Assembly (NCBI GenBank): GCA_022316685.1
Contig: JAKJHU010000026.1
Span: forward strand, 4,340,501 to 4,404,500
DNA: 64,000 bases
Source of the DNA: Progne subis subis
Lineage: Eukaryota; Chordata; Aves; Passeriformes; Hirundinidae
Direction: 5' to 3'
The notes under the pieces were generated by a model. It did not search any database. It saw only the letters and a list, made by a program, of their open reading frames with translations, and was not told the origin of the DNA. Below, in pieces: positions 25,184 through 36,444 of the stretch; within the stretch, counting starts at the first letter, position 1, and each line of letters starts with the position of its first letter. The position numbers and the translations under genes were made by a program.

Positions 25184-25314
25184 TCCTTATGCCTTTAAAT
25201 TTGGTCCTGCTTTGCTTTTCTCCTGATCCTATCTAACAGAGAGAACAGAGCAAGCACTTGAACCTCTGCACTAAATTTGGCAGAGACAGGTGAACGTGAA
25301 ACCATTACACAGCA

Positions 25315-26059
25315 GTAGCAGAATTTACAACAAACTGGCAAATATGCTATTGGTTATTATAAGCTTTTTTAAAACATTTATTTAAAAATTGCTAACCAAA
25401 AAGGACAGCTGTTTAAGTTTTTCTTAAATTGATGTATTTTCTAAATAATTTAAATCCATAGTCATTAACTACAATAACTTCTGCTAGCTCATGCTCCTTT
25501 AGCTTTTCTTTGGTTCTTGTCAAGTATTATTAAACCATTTATGTTGCTCAATAAATGTTCTGTACTTAAGCTCATCAAGAAGACCTAATCCTGTGTTTTG
25601 GAGAAGTTCCAATCTTCATATTCCTGAGGCAGACAGGCACTGTTTATTGGCCTGGTTCTATGGCACTGTTTTAAATTGATCTGCCTTTGACATGTCGATG
25701 TCTTTTACATAGAAAAGATTTTCTCTCAAATACTGATATAAAAAATTATTGTAAAAAATAATTGCTTTCTTTTTAAATACAAAACTTAAAATAAATTCAT
25801 GGAACGGGGCCAGGGCAGAAGCCCCATGTTTGGCATGTGTTTTTAGAGGTCAAGGTTCCTTAAAACAGTACATTCTGACCTTTTTTTTTTTTTTTTTAAA
25901 GGGTAAATAAACAGAAGTTATGTGTGAAAGAGTGAAAGAACTCAAAAGCCTATGTTGAAAGCAATATCAGTAGGAATTCTTTTATTACTGCTTTTCTGTA
26001 CTTGCCCTGAGAAACAACAATCAGACTGTAGAAAGCCCTAGTAACTCCACTAACTATTG
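25315..26059. other. AT-rich spacer
   Basis: No element was recognised between the LTR and the CR1 copy. One T run at about 25,881-25,897. Confidence 0.5.
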
Positions 26060-27745
26060 CTAGATCTGATGAAAGAACTTCTAGTCAACATAGACCTCTC
26101 CAGATTTCCAAGACCATTCAAAAATCATTGAGAAAGGCTTTATGATGACATTAGATAACTTATGTAGTCTTGGAGAAACCCATTCAGGCTTGAGAGACTT
26201 ACAGGGATCCAGCTGGAAAAGCAGATCCCTCACAATGTTTCGGTCAACTGGGAGTTTATCATTTTCACAGCCATGGTCCTCCAGCTCAAGGGACTGGCAC
26301 CACCTTGGTCCATCATTGGTGTTGAAAACACAGGCAAATAAAGAATTTAACAACTCTTTTGTCTATATCCACATTTGCGAAGATACCTTCCCCATCCTCT
26401 AAAAGGTAAATGTTATTTCTACACTGCATATTGCCGTTAATGTACACTAAAAAAAAAAAAACCCTGTTTTTATTGTCACTCATAGTTCTGGCCAGCTGCA
26501 GCTACAATTGAGCTTTGACTTCATGAATTTTATCCCTATAGTAGCAAGCATCAGTTCCTTCCACATCACCTGACCTTGCTTCTACTGAGTATACACCTCC
26601 ACTTTTTCCTTATATTCAAAAGATCCCTGCTCAGCCAAGACAGCCTTCTGCATTTTTTGCTTAACTTCCGACATTTTAGAATTGCCTGCCCCTGTGCCCT
26701 TAGGAGGTGGTGCTTAAATTATAACCAGAACTGAGGGGCCCTACCCGCCTAAAAACATTTTGGCAGGAATTTGACTCACTATATCCCTGAGCAGTCTGAA
26801 ATCTATTCTCCTCTTGTCCAGTGTTGGAGTTTTGGTGGCACTTTTCCTCTTGTCAGCAGATATTTAAACTCAATTGCTTTGTGGTCCTTGTGGCCAAGAT
26901 GGCCACAAACCACCACTTCCCTCATGAGACCCTCTGTTAACAAGCACCAAATCAAGGAATGCATCTTTCCAAATTGGCTTCTTTAGTACCTGTACCATGA
27001 AGTTATCATCCAAGAGTTTTAAGTATCTTCTGGAACGGTTTGTGTCAGTTTTGTGATGTTCCCAGTTAATTGCTGGCAAGCTGAAGTGTTCCTTAAGGAC
27101 AAGGAACACCTCATTTAGAGGTGTCTCTTAGTTCGTCAAAGAATAATTAATCAGTGTCACCATCCTCTCTAAGTAGACTCCCACAGTGACATCCATACTA
27201 TTTGCTTGTTCCTTAATCCCTAACCAGAGGCTCTCAATCATGCCATTGTGCACCGTGGGCTCCATACAGTCCAGCCCTTCTGCTACATTCAACGTCACCA
27301 CCTCCCTGTCTCTTCTGCCCTGCCCTATGCCCCCCAAAGACCCTGTAAATGTCAAACAGCATGCTTAAGCCACAGGACCAGGTTTTGCTTATGCCAGTGA
27401 TCTCAAATATCTGAGACAGGGCCAAAGTTTGAAGCTCCTCATTTGCTCCTCATGATTGCATTGGTATAGAAACATTTCAGGTGGGGTTTGTGGTAGCTGA
27501 CACTTGCTGGAGCAGAATGAGGAATCCTATTAGTGTTCGTTCCCTCAAGGTTTGGCACACCATCCCACTTCCTATCACTGGAAAGCCTGAATTTGTCCCT
27601 TCCCACACATAATGCTGAAACAAAAAGAACAAATTGTGGATAAAGGGATGGATTTTGTTTTCTACACATACTTTCTTGTATTTTGCATTTAAAACCTCCA
27701 CTCTGAGAATCACATGAATCTCTCCTCATGTTTAAAAGCATAAGA
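26060..27745 (-). pseudogene. CR1 LINE ORF2 remnant: endonuclease to pre-RT linker
   Basis: On the minus strand several blocks match CR1 ORF2 in the right order: the endonuclease start (about 27,700, LKCFYTNA), its middle (27,128-27,355, VTLNVAEGLDCME and SLWLGIKEQA), its C-terminal part (26,870-27,109, LPAINWEHHKTDTNRSRR and DLVLVNR), a degraded linker (26,450-26,760), and the segment before the reverse transcriptase (26,081-26,353, with DGPRWCQ, ENDKLPVD, QLDPCKS and PFSMIFEWSWKSGEV). CR1 ORF2 encodes an AP-type endonuclease and a reverse transcriptase that copy the element into the genome. This copy is dead: frames shift between blocks, stops are frequent, and there is no RT domain. In another frame the terminal motif reads GHKDHKAIEF, where the family usually has SDH, so the catalytic His is kept but the Ser is lost. 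Confidence 0.85.
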
Positions 27746-28020
27746 GGGATTTCAGATGACTCACAGGAACAGAATGGAACTATTAACTTCTAAAATGTCA
27801 AGAGATTTAACCACCTATTTTTTTATATTGTTTCATGATAAAAAAATGAAGTAATTTCATAATTTTAGAACCCACTGCAGTGCAATAATATTTTTAGTCC
27901 TACAGAACCAACATTAGCAATAAAAAAGTTTATTGCAACCATACCTCAGCTATTAGAACACTTTAAGCTAGATCCTTTCTTGTGGAATTTTTATGTAAAC
28001 GGTTTTTTCATGTCACAGAT

Positions 28021-28625
28021 AATCATAGAACACTTCAGATTGTAAGGGACCTTAAATTATCTAGTGCTAACCCCACTCCCCTTGGGCAGGGACACCTTCT
28101 ACTAGACCAGGTTGCTCAGAGATCTATCCAAGCTTGCCTTCAACACTTTCAGGCTTAAGGCATTCACAGCTTCTCTGGCCAACCTGTTCCAGTGCATCAA
28201 CACCCTCACTCTAAAGATTATTTTCTCAATATCTAATCTAAACCTACTCTCTCATTTTGAAACTAATCACACCTGTTCTGTCATTACATGGTCTTGTAAA
28301 TAGTCTCTCTCCATCTTTTTTGTAGAATCCCTTCATGTACTGGAAGGCCATAATTAGGTCACCCCAAAACCTTTTCTTCTCCTGGCTGAACAATCTCAAT
28401 ATTCTTAACCTGTCCTCTTATGAGCACCTCTTACGGAGAGGTGCTCCATCACTCTAATCAAGTTGGTGTCACTCCTCTAGACTCACCCTAACAGGTCCCT
28501 GTCGTTCCTGTGCAGGGACCCCAGAGCTAGATGCAGCACCACAGGTGGGGTCTCACCAGAGCAGAGTTGAGGGGCCTACTTGCCCTGCTGGCCATGCCGC
28601 TTTGGGTGTAGCCCAGGATATGATA
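28021..28625 (-). mobile_element. CR1 LINE 3' end, 5'-truncated
   Basis: The plus strand begins AATCATAGAACACTTC and continues with the typical antisense CR1 3'UTR and C-terminal ORF2 pattern: GGGCAGGGACACCTTC near 28,084, GACCAGGTTGCTCAGAG near 28,105 and CAACCTGTTCCAGTGC near 28,180. The element therefore lies on the minus strand with its 3' end at 28,021. It covers roughly the last 600 bases of the LINE and stops near 28,625, the usual 5' truncation. Together with the endonuclease piece at 26,060-27,745 it is on the same strand but in the wrong order for a single copy, because the 3' end lies on the 5' side. They are best read as two insertions. Confidence 0.85.
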
Positions 28626-29317
28626 ATGTTGCTTTCAGAAATGACAAGGAAGGACATAATATTTAAGGTAGGCGTTCACATTTCATAATGTACAAAATGG
28701 TACAGCATAATGGTTTCTTTCCTTCACAGTGTTGCTTGATTGCTGTACAAAGCTGATCCCAAGCCTAGCCTGAGATGTGAGGAAAAAAAAAACCAGCTTT
28801 CCCTGCTTTAAAGGAGTCAGTGTGGAATGACACAAAATAAAGAACTTGTAAAGAGGGACTGACAAAAATGTCTACTAAAAAATCACTAGAGAACTTGTTT
28901 TCAAGTCTTCTTTTTTTTATTTTCCCTACTGAGCATTGATATATTTCCTTTGGAAAGATGTAGTATATGTGACTTCATGTTCTAATGAAATGTATATTTA
29001 AAATTTTCACTATCTTTTGCCATACTGCAAGAAAAAAGGAGAGTTGAAACTTTTGACCTGTATGGGACCTTGTCTTGCTTTGGAAGGCAGGTATCTACTA
29101 GGGAGAGGCAGGGCCTTTCTAGGAATGGGGAATTCCAATCCACTCCCTCCAAGTTATTATAATTTAGAAAATTAAAGAGGCTTTTCAGGCAGAGGCATGG
29201 GGAAAGGAATAACAGTTCTTTACTAGTAAATATAACAAGGCAAACAAACAACAACAACTACAGCACTGAGACGTTAAATTTGAAGAATTAGGGATTTTAG
29301 GAAAGTCAAGATAATAA
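28626..29317. other. AT-rich spacer without recognised feature
   Basis: No gene or repeat was recognised. A short A run near 28,782. Confidence 0.45.
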
Positions 29318-29322
29318 GTTGC

Positions 29323-29892
29323 TGAAATAGCTAAAGTAGATAGGTAAGCTTTGCTCACAGTTAACAGAAACCAGATCTTAGATAAACTATCCCGGATTTA
29401 GTAACTCATTGCTTATCAGCTTTATGTTTATGTAGCTGTGCTTGTAACAAAAAAACAAAATGTGATAAATAGGACATAAGATAGCTGCAGATTTCCTGCT
29501 TAAAGGACCTATTGAACACAGGAAACTATAAGTTCTACCAAGGATTCATTTGACATGAATGCATCGAAAAGGTAGAAAGGTCAGGATGAGGAAGACTCAT
29601 CTTACTTCCTTATTTCTGGTGATCCCTCCCCAGAATAGACCCCCGACTCATTTTAGGAAACAAAGTATGCATACTTAATAGCCTTTTTGCCAATTAGCAT
29701 ACGAAGCGAGGAATGGGAGGTGACAGGGGTATGAATATGTATTTTGGGTATTCAACACTTTTGTAAATAAAAGGCTTTGTAATTACCTGTGAATGTCGCA
29801 GTTCGAATTAGGGAAATATCCCACATGCTGCCCAGCCGTAATAAACATACACTTTCTAACTTTAAACTGTTAGAGAGTTTTTGTCCATCACA
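29323..29892 (+). mobile_element. Probable solo LTR (570 bp), gamma/ERV1- or ERVL-like
   Basis: The 3' half is convincing. AATAAA at 29,840-29,845 follows a TATA-like AAATAAAAGG (29,766-29,775) and the sequence ends GTCCATCACA at 29,892. The 5' boundary is placed at TGAAATAGC (29,323) because GTTGC (29,318-29,322) and GTTGG (29,893-29,897) form a 5-base duplication with one mismatch. A 4-base duplication GTTG is also possible if one base is trimmed. No coding sequence is present. The GC-rich block about 100 bases downstream (from about 29,960) may or may not be related. Confidence 0.66.
29840..29845 (+). promoter_or_regulatory. LTR polyadenylation signal AATAAA
   Basis: Canonical hexamer 47 bases before the inferred LTR end and about 65 bases after the TATA-like box, a normal spacing for a short R region. 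Confidence 0.6.
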
Positions 29893-29959
29893 GTTGGGTA
29901 TCGATACTAGATCAATATCCATATTTCTTTAATAAGTCATAATAATAAACAGAACCATG

Positions 29960-30440
29960 AACCTCGAGGGGCTTTGTTTCACAAAGCCTGAGGCAGTCTG
30001 ATCTCTTTGGACCCCAAGAGCACCAAGGTGGAGTGGTGGAAAATCCCGGGCTGGTGGCTGGAAGGGCAGGATGTCCCTGACAGGCAGGGGGGTGTCCCGG
30101 CAGGTGGGGGTGCGGGGCTACAGCGTAGCAAAAAAAGAGCAGTGCTGAAGAAGCTGTGATGGCTGGACAGGGCTGGCCCAGCTCCAGCAGGACAGGTGAA
30201 GGAGATCAGAATTCCTGGGCATATGAGCAGATGATGATAGATCTCCTAGGACCAGACTTTCTGTTGACAGTGGACTTCTCCCGCAGCAAGCAACAGCCTG
30301 GCCATCCTCTCCGATGCCCAGAGCAAGCAGACCCCCCAGCTCCCCCAACCCTGTCCTTTTCCTGCCCCCAAACTCTCATGATCTTCCCCCTCCTTTGTGT
30401 TGGTCAAGCACCATCTAAGCACCAGTACTTAGTCTCTTAG
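29960..30440. other. GC-rich block of unknown origin
   Basis: This stretch is strongly enriched in G and C relative to the DNA on both sides, with G-rich sequence near 30,080-30,115 and C-rich sequence near 30,330-30,380. Open frames of 76 and 94 codons lie on opposite strands in the same bases, which points to composition and not coding. I see no target-site duplication or polyadenylation signal. It may be an old LTR fragment, another repeat, or a regulatory GC-rich element. Confidence 0.35.
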
Positions 30441-32300
30441 CAACTTACAGGGAAAAAAATCTTTAAGACAAAAAGGAACAAACCTAACCCCAACAGACCT
30501 CATGACCAGTTTTTTACTTATATTCACTGAGATTTTTTAACTCTAGCACGTACACAAGCAGCAAAAAATCAGTCTTGGAATTCATGATCAGATGATATGT
30601 GTAATAGTATGAAGCATGAATATGAAATTTTGAGTTTCGGATGTGAATAAAAATACTTTTTCCTAATCACCAGAGATTAAATCCCTAGAGAACCAACTTC
30701 CTCTGTATTCCCTGCAATGCTTTGCTCATACTGGCTGTTGCCTGCAGGAAGTAGTGAACTCACAAAATCTTTTGCCTATGTTACTGATCAGCAACCACTT
30801 TATCCTGTTGATGTTAAAGAAAATTACAAAACCACAATGACACACTTGCAGGTTTGCAGTATAAATTTGTAACCTAAGCATACCAACAATATACAAATAA
30901 TACCTCTAAACTCATTCAGATTCACAGAGATTCTTGCAGAAATGCACATGAAAAGGAAGAATTTTCATCACCTAAATCAGCTCCAGATTTTGGCAATTTA
31001 CTGATTAGAGCTCTCCAGCTTAGCAGGGTTGAGAGTCACTGATTCATATCACTGAATACAATTTGGGTGAATGAACTGCTGCCGGAATCAGTCACCATTT
31101 TGTCCAAATCACTGTAAATCTGGAGACTTGAATGTGTAAAAAATAATCAGATTTTGGATATAACAGATCTCTGTCCTTCTGTGCAGTCTCTCTTGAGTGG
31201 GTTGAGTTTTTCTTGCTTTGGCATGAAAATAAACTCTTGATAGCATTGAGAGCTGAAGTAATCATGAAAGATGTTGTTCAGTGTCTTGGGATAAAGTTGT
31301 TCATCTGCTAGTTGAACTGAATTTCTTTAATATTTGCTTGCTCTTTCTTTTTCCCTCTTTCTCTCTTTATTTCTCTTTCTCATTTCTTTTTTCTTTTTTC
31401 CTTTAATTAATCAAAGAAGAATGGGCTCCTGAAAGCTATATCTCAAAAATCTGAAGAATAGCTCACAATCTCTGGTTTTGCAGTCTCATGGCACCGAATA
31501 CCAGGGGATAAAATCATAAAAGACATTACAAACTTTTACAGTGGCTTCTAAGTTGTAGATTACTTATACCATAGTTGTGAGAAGTACTGCACACCATGTG
31601 TAATATCTTGGAGTGGGATATATGAGTGCAAGAGCTCTGATTGGGAGTCACAGTCAATGATAAATCTTGTGGAAACTAGTATGTCTTAAATCCTATTTTT
31701 TCATGCCACATAGTGCTTTCTCATAGCCTTAAGGGAAGGCTGCTATCTTCTGGGGAATCAGAGCCTACACATCTCCTGGAACTTGCACTAAAAGTTTTAT
31801 TGTTGGTTTGTTTTCTAAAGGAAATATATATTCACTAGTAATTCTCTGACTTGGATTGTTTTTATTAAATAGTTTTGAATGTTTTGGCATTTGATTATGA
31901 AGAATGTGTAAGTACCTTCTAATCCCTCCCTGAGTAAGCATGGAATAAATCTATTTTGTTGTTATTCTTACTGATAATTTACCCTCAAAGAATAGGTGAG
32001 AATATCTTTTATTCTTTCTGTTGGAAACACCTCCTGGCCCAGAGAGATTTTCCCAGATCTAGCAAAGCAGTCAGTATTTGTCACATGAGAGTTTATTTTA
32101 AGTCTTCATGTAAATCTTCCTAGAAGTTAAACATGCAAAATACTGAAAGAAGCTTGTAAATCAATATTCCTCATGACAACTAATTTGCAAAGTAATACGA
32201 CCATGTTCTATGCAAATTGTATGTGGAGGAAAACAGCCTCAGGTCAGGCACTGGGATGAGTCTGATTAAGACAACAATATTAAATCTTAAGAGTTCCTGA
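30441..32300. other. AT-rich sequence without recognised feature
   Basis: No gene or transposon was recognised. A pyrimidine-rich tract of CTTT/CT units lies at about 31,335-31,405. Confidence 0.5.
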
Positions 32301-32306
32301 GGAAGA

Positions 32307-32374
32307 GAGGGGAGGGGAGGGGAGGGGAGGGGAGGGGAGGGGAAGGGAGAGGAGGGGAGGGGAGGGGAGGGGAA
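32307..32374. repeat. (GGGGA)n minisatellite-like pentamer repeat
   Basis: About thirteen GGGGA units with two imperfect units near 32,342-32,350. The strand is purine-only with G4 runs every five bases, so it could form a G-quadruplex or triplex. It lies about 90 bases upstream of a solo LTR. Confidence 0.95.
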
Positions 32375-32465
32375 ATAACAGAATGCCCTGCACTACCATG
32401 TGTTGCATCACTGCCCCATCACAGGTCTGTTTTTCCTTATCTCTTGTGAAGGAAAAATGAGTTAT

Positions 32466-32836
32466 TGTTGTAATGCATTAACTGGGTTCATATTTCATCA
32501 ATTTTGTAATGTTTTTTCTATGTATCTGTCCTATGATCTGTCCTTGCCCCCCAGTGCCCATCCCCCACACTGAAATGTAACCTAACTCTGTTCCCCTCCC
32601 ACTTCTCCCTGATCGGGTGGTGCCTCTGGGCCCTGCCCCCGGGCCCTGCCCCCTGGGGGAAAAGCCCCAATGGGGGAGGGGGGAAGCTCTCTCTGGCACC
32701 GATGAGTCATTGGGACTGTCCAGCAAAGCAGGGCAGGACTTGAGAATAAAAGCTGTAAAATCCCACCCGAAGCCAGAGAGCAGACTCTTTTACTTTTGCC
32801 ATCGGCGGTCATCTAGTCTCGTGGTGAGGAACTACA
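32466..32836 (+). mobile_element. Solo LTR (371 bp), ERVK-like, exact 6-bp TSD
   Basis: The LTR begins TGTTGTAATGCA and ends GAGGAACTACA, with an exact duplication AGTTAT at 32,460-32,465 and 32,837-32,842. The first bases and the GAGGAAC...ACA end match the LTR at 57,817-58,247, so the two belong to related families. The middle is very rich in C and G (32,545-32,700). AATAAAAG at 32,745-32,752 can be read as the polyadenylation signal or as a TATA-like box; only 86 bases remain to the end. No internal retroviral sequence is attached. Confidence 0.88.
32745..32750 (+). promoter_or_regulatory. AATAAA in LTR (polyA signal or TATA-like)
   Basis: The hexamer sits in AATAAAAGC. In the related LTR at 57,817 the TATA box and the polyadenylation signal are separate (TATAAAAA and AATAAA 63 bases apart). 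Here only one such motif is seen. Confidence 0.5.
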
Positions 32837-32842
32837 AGTTAT

Positions 32843-35800
32843 GGTATGTCATTGTTTTGGGGAATAAGTTAGAGGCTTATCAGGGTCACTCGATTAAGTA
32901 TCTTCTTTCACTATGAGAATAAGAAATATTTAGAACTATTCAGGACATTACACCTTCATATGACTTCTCGAGCCAGTAGTATAGCCTCACAAATTTAGAG
33001 ACAGTCCACATAGCTCGAATTTTAAATTTAAATCTTCACCATATATTTGTAACTGTTACTGCACTATCATAATTGTTTTGCAAATACATCAACTTTAATC
33101 CTTTCATCTTGCCTAAACTAATTCTTAGTAATGTGACAAACTTTTGGAGTAATTAAATTCATTATGGCAGACCATACTAGGCAGTTGAGTGTCTAATAAG
33201 AGTTTTAGACTGCCAGAATACTGTAGAACATTTGTTGAGCACCATTGTGCTGCTGAAGCCTTTTCATACATAAGCATTATATGCTTCCCAAATAAAATGT
33301 AGCTTTCGTCATTAATAAGAGTTCTCTTTGTCAGCAGAAAGATAATACGAAAGAAGACCAAAACTTTGACTCTTCAGAAGCTGTTGGCATCCCATTGTCC
33401 AGAAACAGCATATTTAAAATTATTTAATGTCATTGGCATAGATAAAAGTTTTAAAAAGGATCATGACTTTGAAGCCTAGTGATGACAGCACTCATGAGTG
33501 TTCACATCTTGCTTGATTAACTATTTTATATAGGGTTAACACAAAGGGCTAAGAATTATTTAACATAAATTAACTGAAAATTTATGGGAGCAAAGACCAC
33601 AACCCAGCTCCCCGGTGAATGTCCCATCACAAGACTAGTCTGGTCATAAGATCACTTATGTCTCTAACTCCCTCAGTCCATCAAATCATTAATTTTTCTC
33701 TATAAAGGCAAGTAGTTTCAAGTCTCTTCCCATCACAACCTTTGTTGTGATGCATTTTGAACTCCTTTTGGCATAGCAGAGAGCTACTGTGTGGAAAATT
33801 ATTAATCTGTGACAGCTTAAATTCTGGAGTCTAACACCCTTCACAGGAAATCTGGAACAGGGATTGAGGTGAAGAGATTGAGTCCTTAGAGCTGAAGGAT
33901 GAAATAATGTTAACATTTAAATGCACACACCCTATGGATGTCCTCAGAGTCAGATGTTTAAGGGGAATAGTAGTTGTGAATATAAAAATGAGTGTTCCGT
34001 AAATACCTTCTTTTAGAGTAAAGTATTAGGCTGGTCTTCAAGTCTGAGGATTTTTAGTGGTCTCATTCTTGGATCCTCCAAACAGAAAAAAACCCACAAG
34101 CTTTTCCTGCCATGAGAATGTGCAAAAATTCCTGGATTTGATCCCATTTTTATTCCTGTTCGTACCACTAACAAAATTTCACTGAGTTACATAGAACAGG
34201 GTGAATGCAAAGGGTGAATATCCTTGCAGGGATGCTATGACATTAGTCTGTACTGGTGTTCAGCATTACCCCATAAGTGGTGTATATCTCACTAACTGAG
34301 CCATTACTAGTTATTGAGGTGCCGATTAGATGTGCATAGCATTTCACCTTTCATTCTTCTAATTTATTATTTATTTGCTATTATTATTATTATTATTATT
34401 ATTATTGTTATCAGCTCTTAATACTGATTCAGGAAGTGCTTGGCAAAACTCAGAAAGAAAATTACAGTATTTGAATTGTATAAGGACCTGAGTTTCATGG
34501 CTTAGTACAAGGCTGACTGATAAAAAAAGGAATTTCCATAGCTTGTACCTGGATTGAGGAAAAAAGTTTTCATGTGACAACTGGTGTCAGTGTTAGTTTG
34601 CACAAAGCATTTTGGCCTCCAGCAGCCAAAATGTTGTTTTCCTCTCATGCCAGACCCCTGTGACTACAACAGTGCACAACTGTCACTGTGAGAAACACAG
34701 AGAACAGAGAATCACACTTGTTTTCTCAGTGCCAAGTTGGCAACTAACTTTGTTTGGCTCATGAGCATGTTCCTGACAGCATGTGAGAGGGACCTCCAAG
34801 CTGAGATGGCACCTGCAGTGCACAGAGAGCCAACTGCTATTCAGAAATGAACAAAGGTGTCCACTACAATTTTAAATATACTTTGACTAACTGGAAGGGT
34901 TTTTTCTCTATTAAAGATTCACAGAAAAGATGCCCACTTTAATGCTTATTATTAATAATGCTACTGTGGCATAGATTTTAAGGGGATCAAAACCAATTTG
35001 CTTAACTTGGTTATGAAAGCAAATCAAACAATCAGTTTATTTATGGAAATGAAGAAAAATATAGGAAACTTGGGGAATTATTTTCCCAAAATTTGGAGTT
35101 ATTATGAGAAAATACCCAGTCTGATAGATGATCTTATCATCTTGCTTTGTTTTCTGCCACACTCACTTTCTTTTGGAAAGTTAATCTTTGGAAGAAGTTG
35201 TCACATATACCTCATCCTTTCATAATGAAAGCATACTACAAATGCAAATATTTCACAAATTGCCAAATTACCAGTTCCCTTTTTCATCAGTGTTATTTAA
35301 ATATAGAAAATAAACAGCAACATAAAAAAGAATATTTTTTTTTTTGGTTTAAATAATACCTAATATTCCATAATAACTAACCAATTTATTCTTCCTCCCC
35401 CACCCCCCCCTCCCCCCCTAGATAGCAAACTTTCTGTAAGCCATTTCTTGGATTTTTCTGAATTAAATTTTTTTGTCTTTATGCCTTTGGTTTTTGAAGT
35501 CCAGGCTAATTAGAAACTTGGGATCCTGTCCTATGGATTAGCTGGCTGTTAAAGACATGAATAATCTTGTCTGAGAAGTATTTAGAATCAGGAAATCTAA
35601 CAAAATGAAACAAATTAAGTTCATGCCATATCTAAATCTGGGCTAAACTCATAAAGAATTGTCCATCTCTCTGTACTAAGTAGGTATCTGTCATCTGCGC
35701 TCCTAAATTTAAATTTCTAATCTGAGGAGCAAGTAACCTGCTTACTTTTTTCTGGCATAGGTGCCAAAACTTAATACTATTTCAACATAGATTTGAAGCT

Positions 35801-36439
35801 TTTAAGAACTAATCTTGGTATAGTTTGTCTCACCACCAACCGAAGTGGCTTATTTCAGACATGGCTTTATTGCAGTCCTGTGACTGCAGGATCTTGGAAT
35901 ATCCCTTAGAGTCCTTCATGTCTGACAGTCACTACTATGTTGTCTATTTCACCTCTCATCTACTTCTCAAAGATAAAAGTATGAATAAAGACAGTTCTTT
36001 CCTCAGATGGGCTTTGGATGGTCTTCTTCTATTCTCAGAGGTAAAATGTTTCTCTGGTTTGAAGATGGCAGATAAAATGGTCTTGGAACATGACAGAGCT
36101 TTGTAGTGATCACCACAGGGTTGCAGAATTTTTAGTACTTGAGGGCAGATTAATTTTAGAATTTTGGACAATCTACATATGAGATTTACTCTGATAATAG
36201 AAGTCTCTGTTTCATTGCCTCATGATAACACTGCATCTTGGGTCCACACATTTAGAAAATTTTATCTAAGTCTTCAGTATCTGTAGACTTCTGTGGAGAC
36301 AAATATGATGTTGATGGCTGCAGTGTTTTCTACCATCCTTGACGTCCACTTGAGGTTATTTTCACATTTTCTAACCTACTTTTATATTTCATTGTTTCAC
36401 AAGTCCATGCTAAATTCAAATTTGATGCATTTGATCTAT
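32843..36439. other. AT-rich sequence with an (ATT)n repeat
   Basis: No exon or transposon was recognised with confidence. (ATT)n at 34,379-34,410, a C-rich run at 35,396-35,420 and a short T run at 35,334-35,345. A slightly GC-richer patch at about 34,585-34,860 could be an old unrecognised repeat. Confidence 0.5.
34379..34410. repeat. (ATT)n microsatellite
   Basis: About nine ATT units ending in ATTGTTA. Confidence 0.93.
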
Positions 36440-36444
36440 GGCTT

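Larger units (their letters stand above)
23933..25309 (+). mobile_element. Long solo LTR (1.38 kb), ERVL-type, family 1 copy a
   Basis: The element starts TGTTATGGGTTAACACAG and ends GTGAAACCATTACA. Flanks are CAGTA (23,928-23,932) and CAGCA (25,310-25,314), a 5-base duplication with one mismatch. The same ends recur in inverted orientation at 36,445-37,236. An ATTAAA polyadenylation variant lies at 25,178-25,183. A 48-base poly-T run (23,952-23,999) sits 19 bases inside the 5' end. A GC-rich block at 24,180-24,350 produces overlapping open frames on both strands that are not genes. Against copy b, this copy carries about 0.55 kb more in the middle (about 24,300-24,900). No retroviral coding sequence adjoins it. 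Confidence 0.85.
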
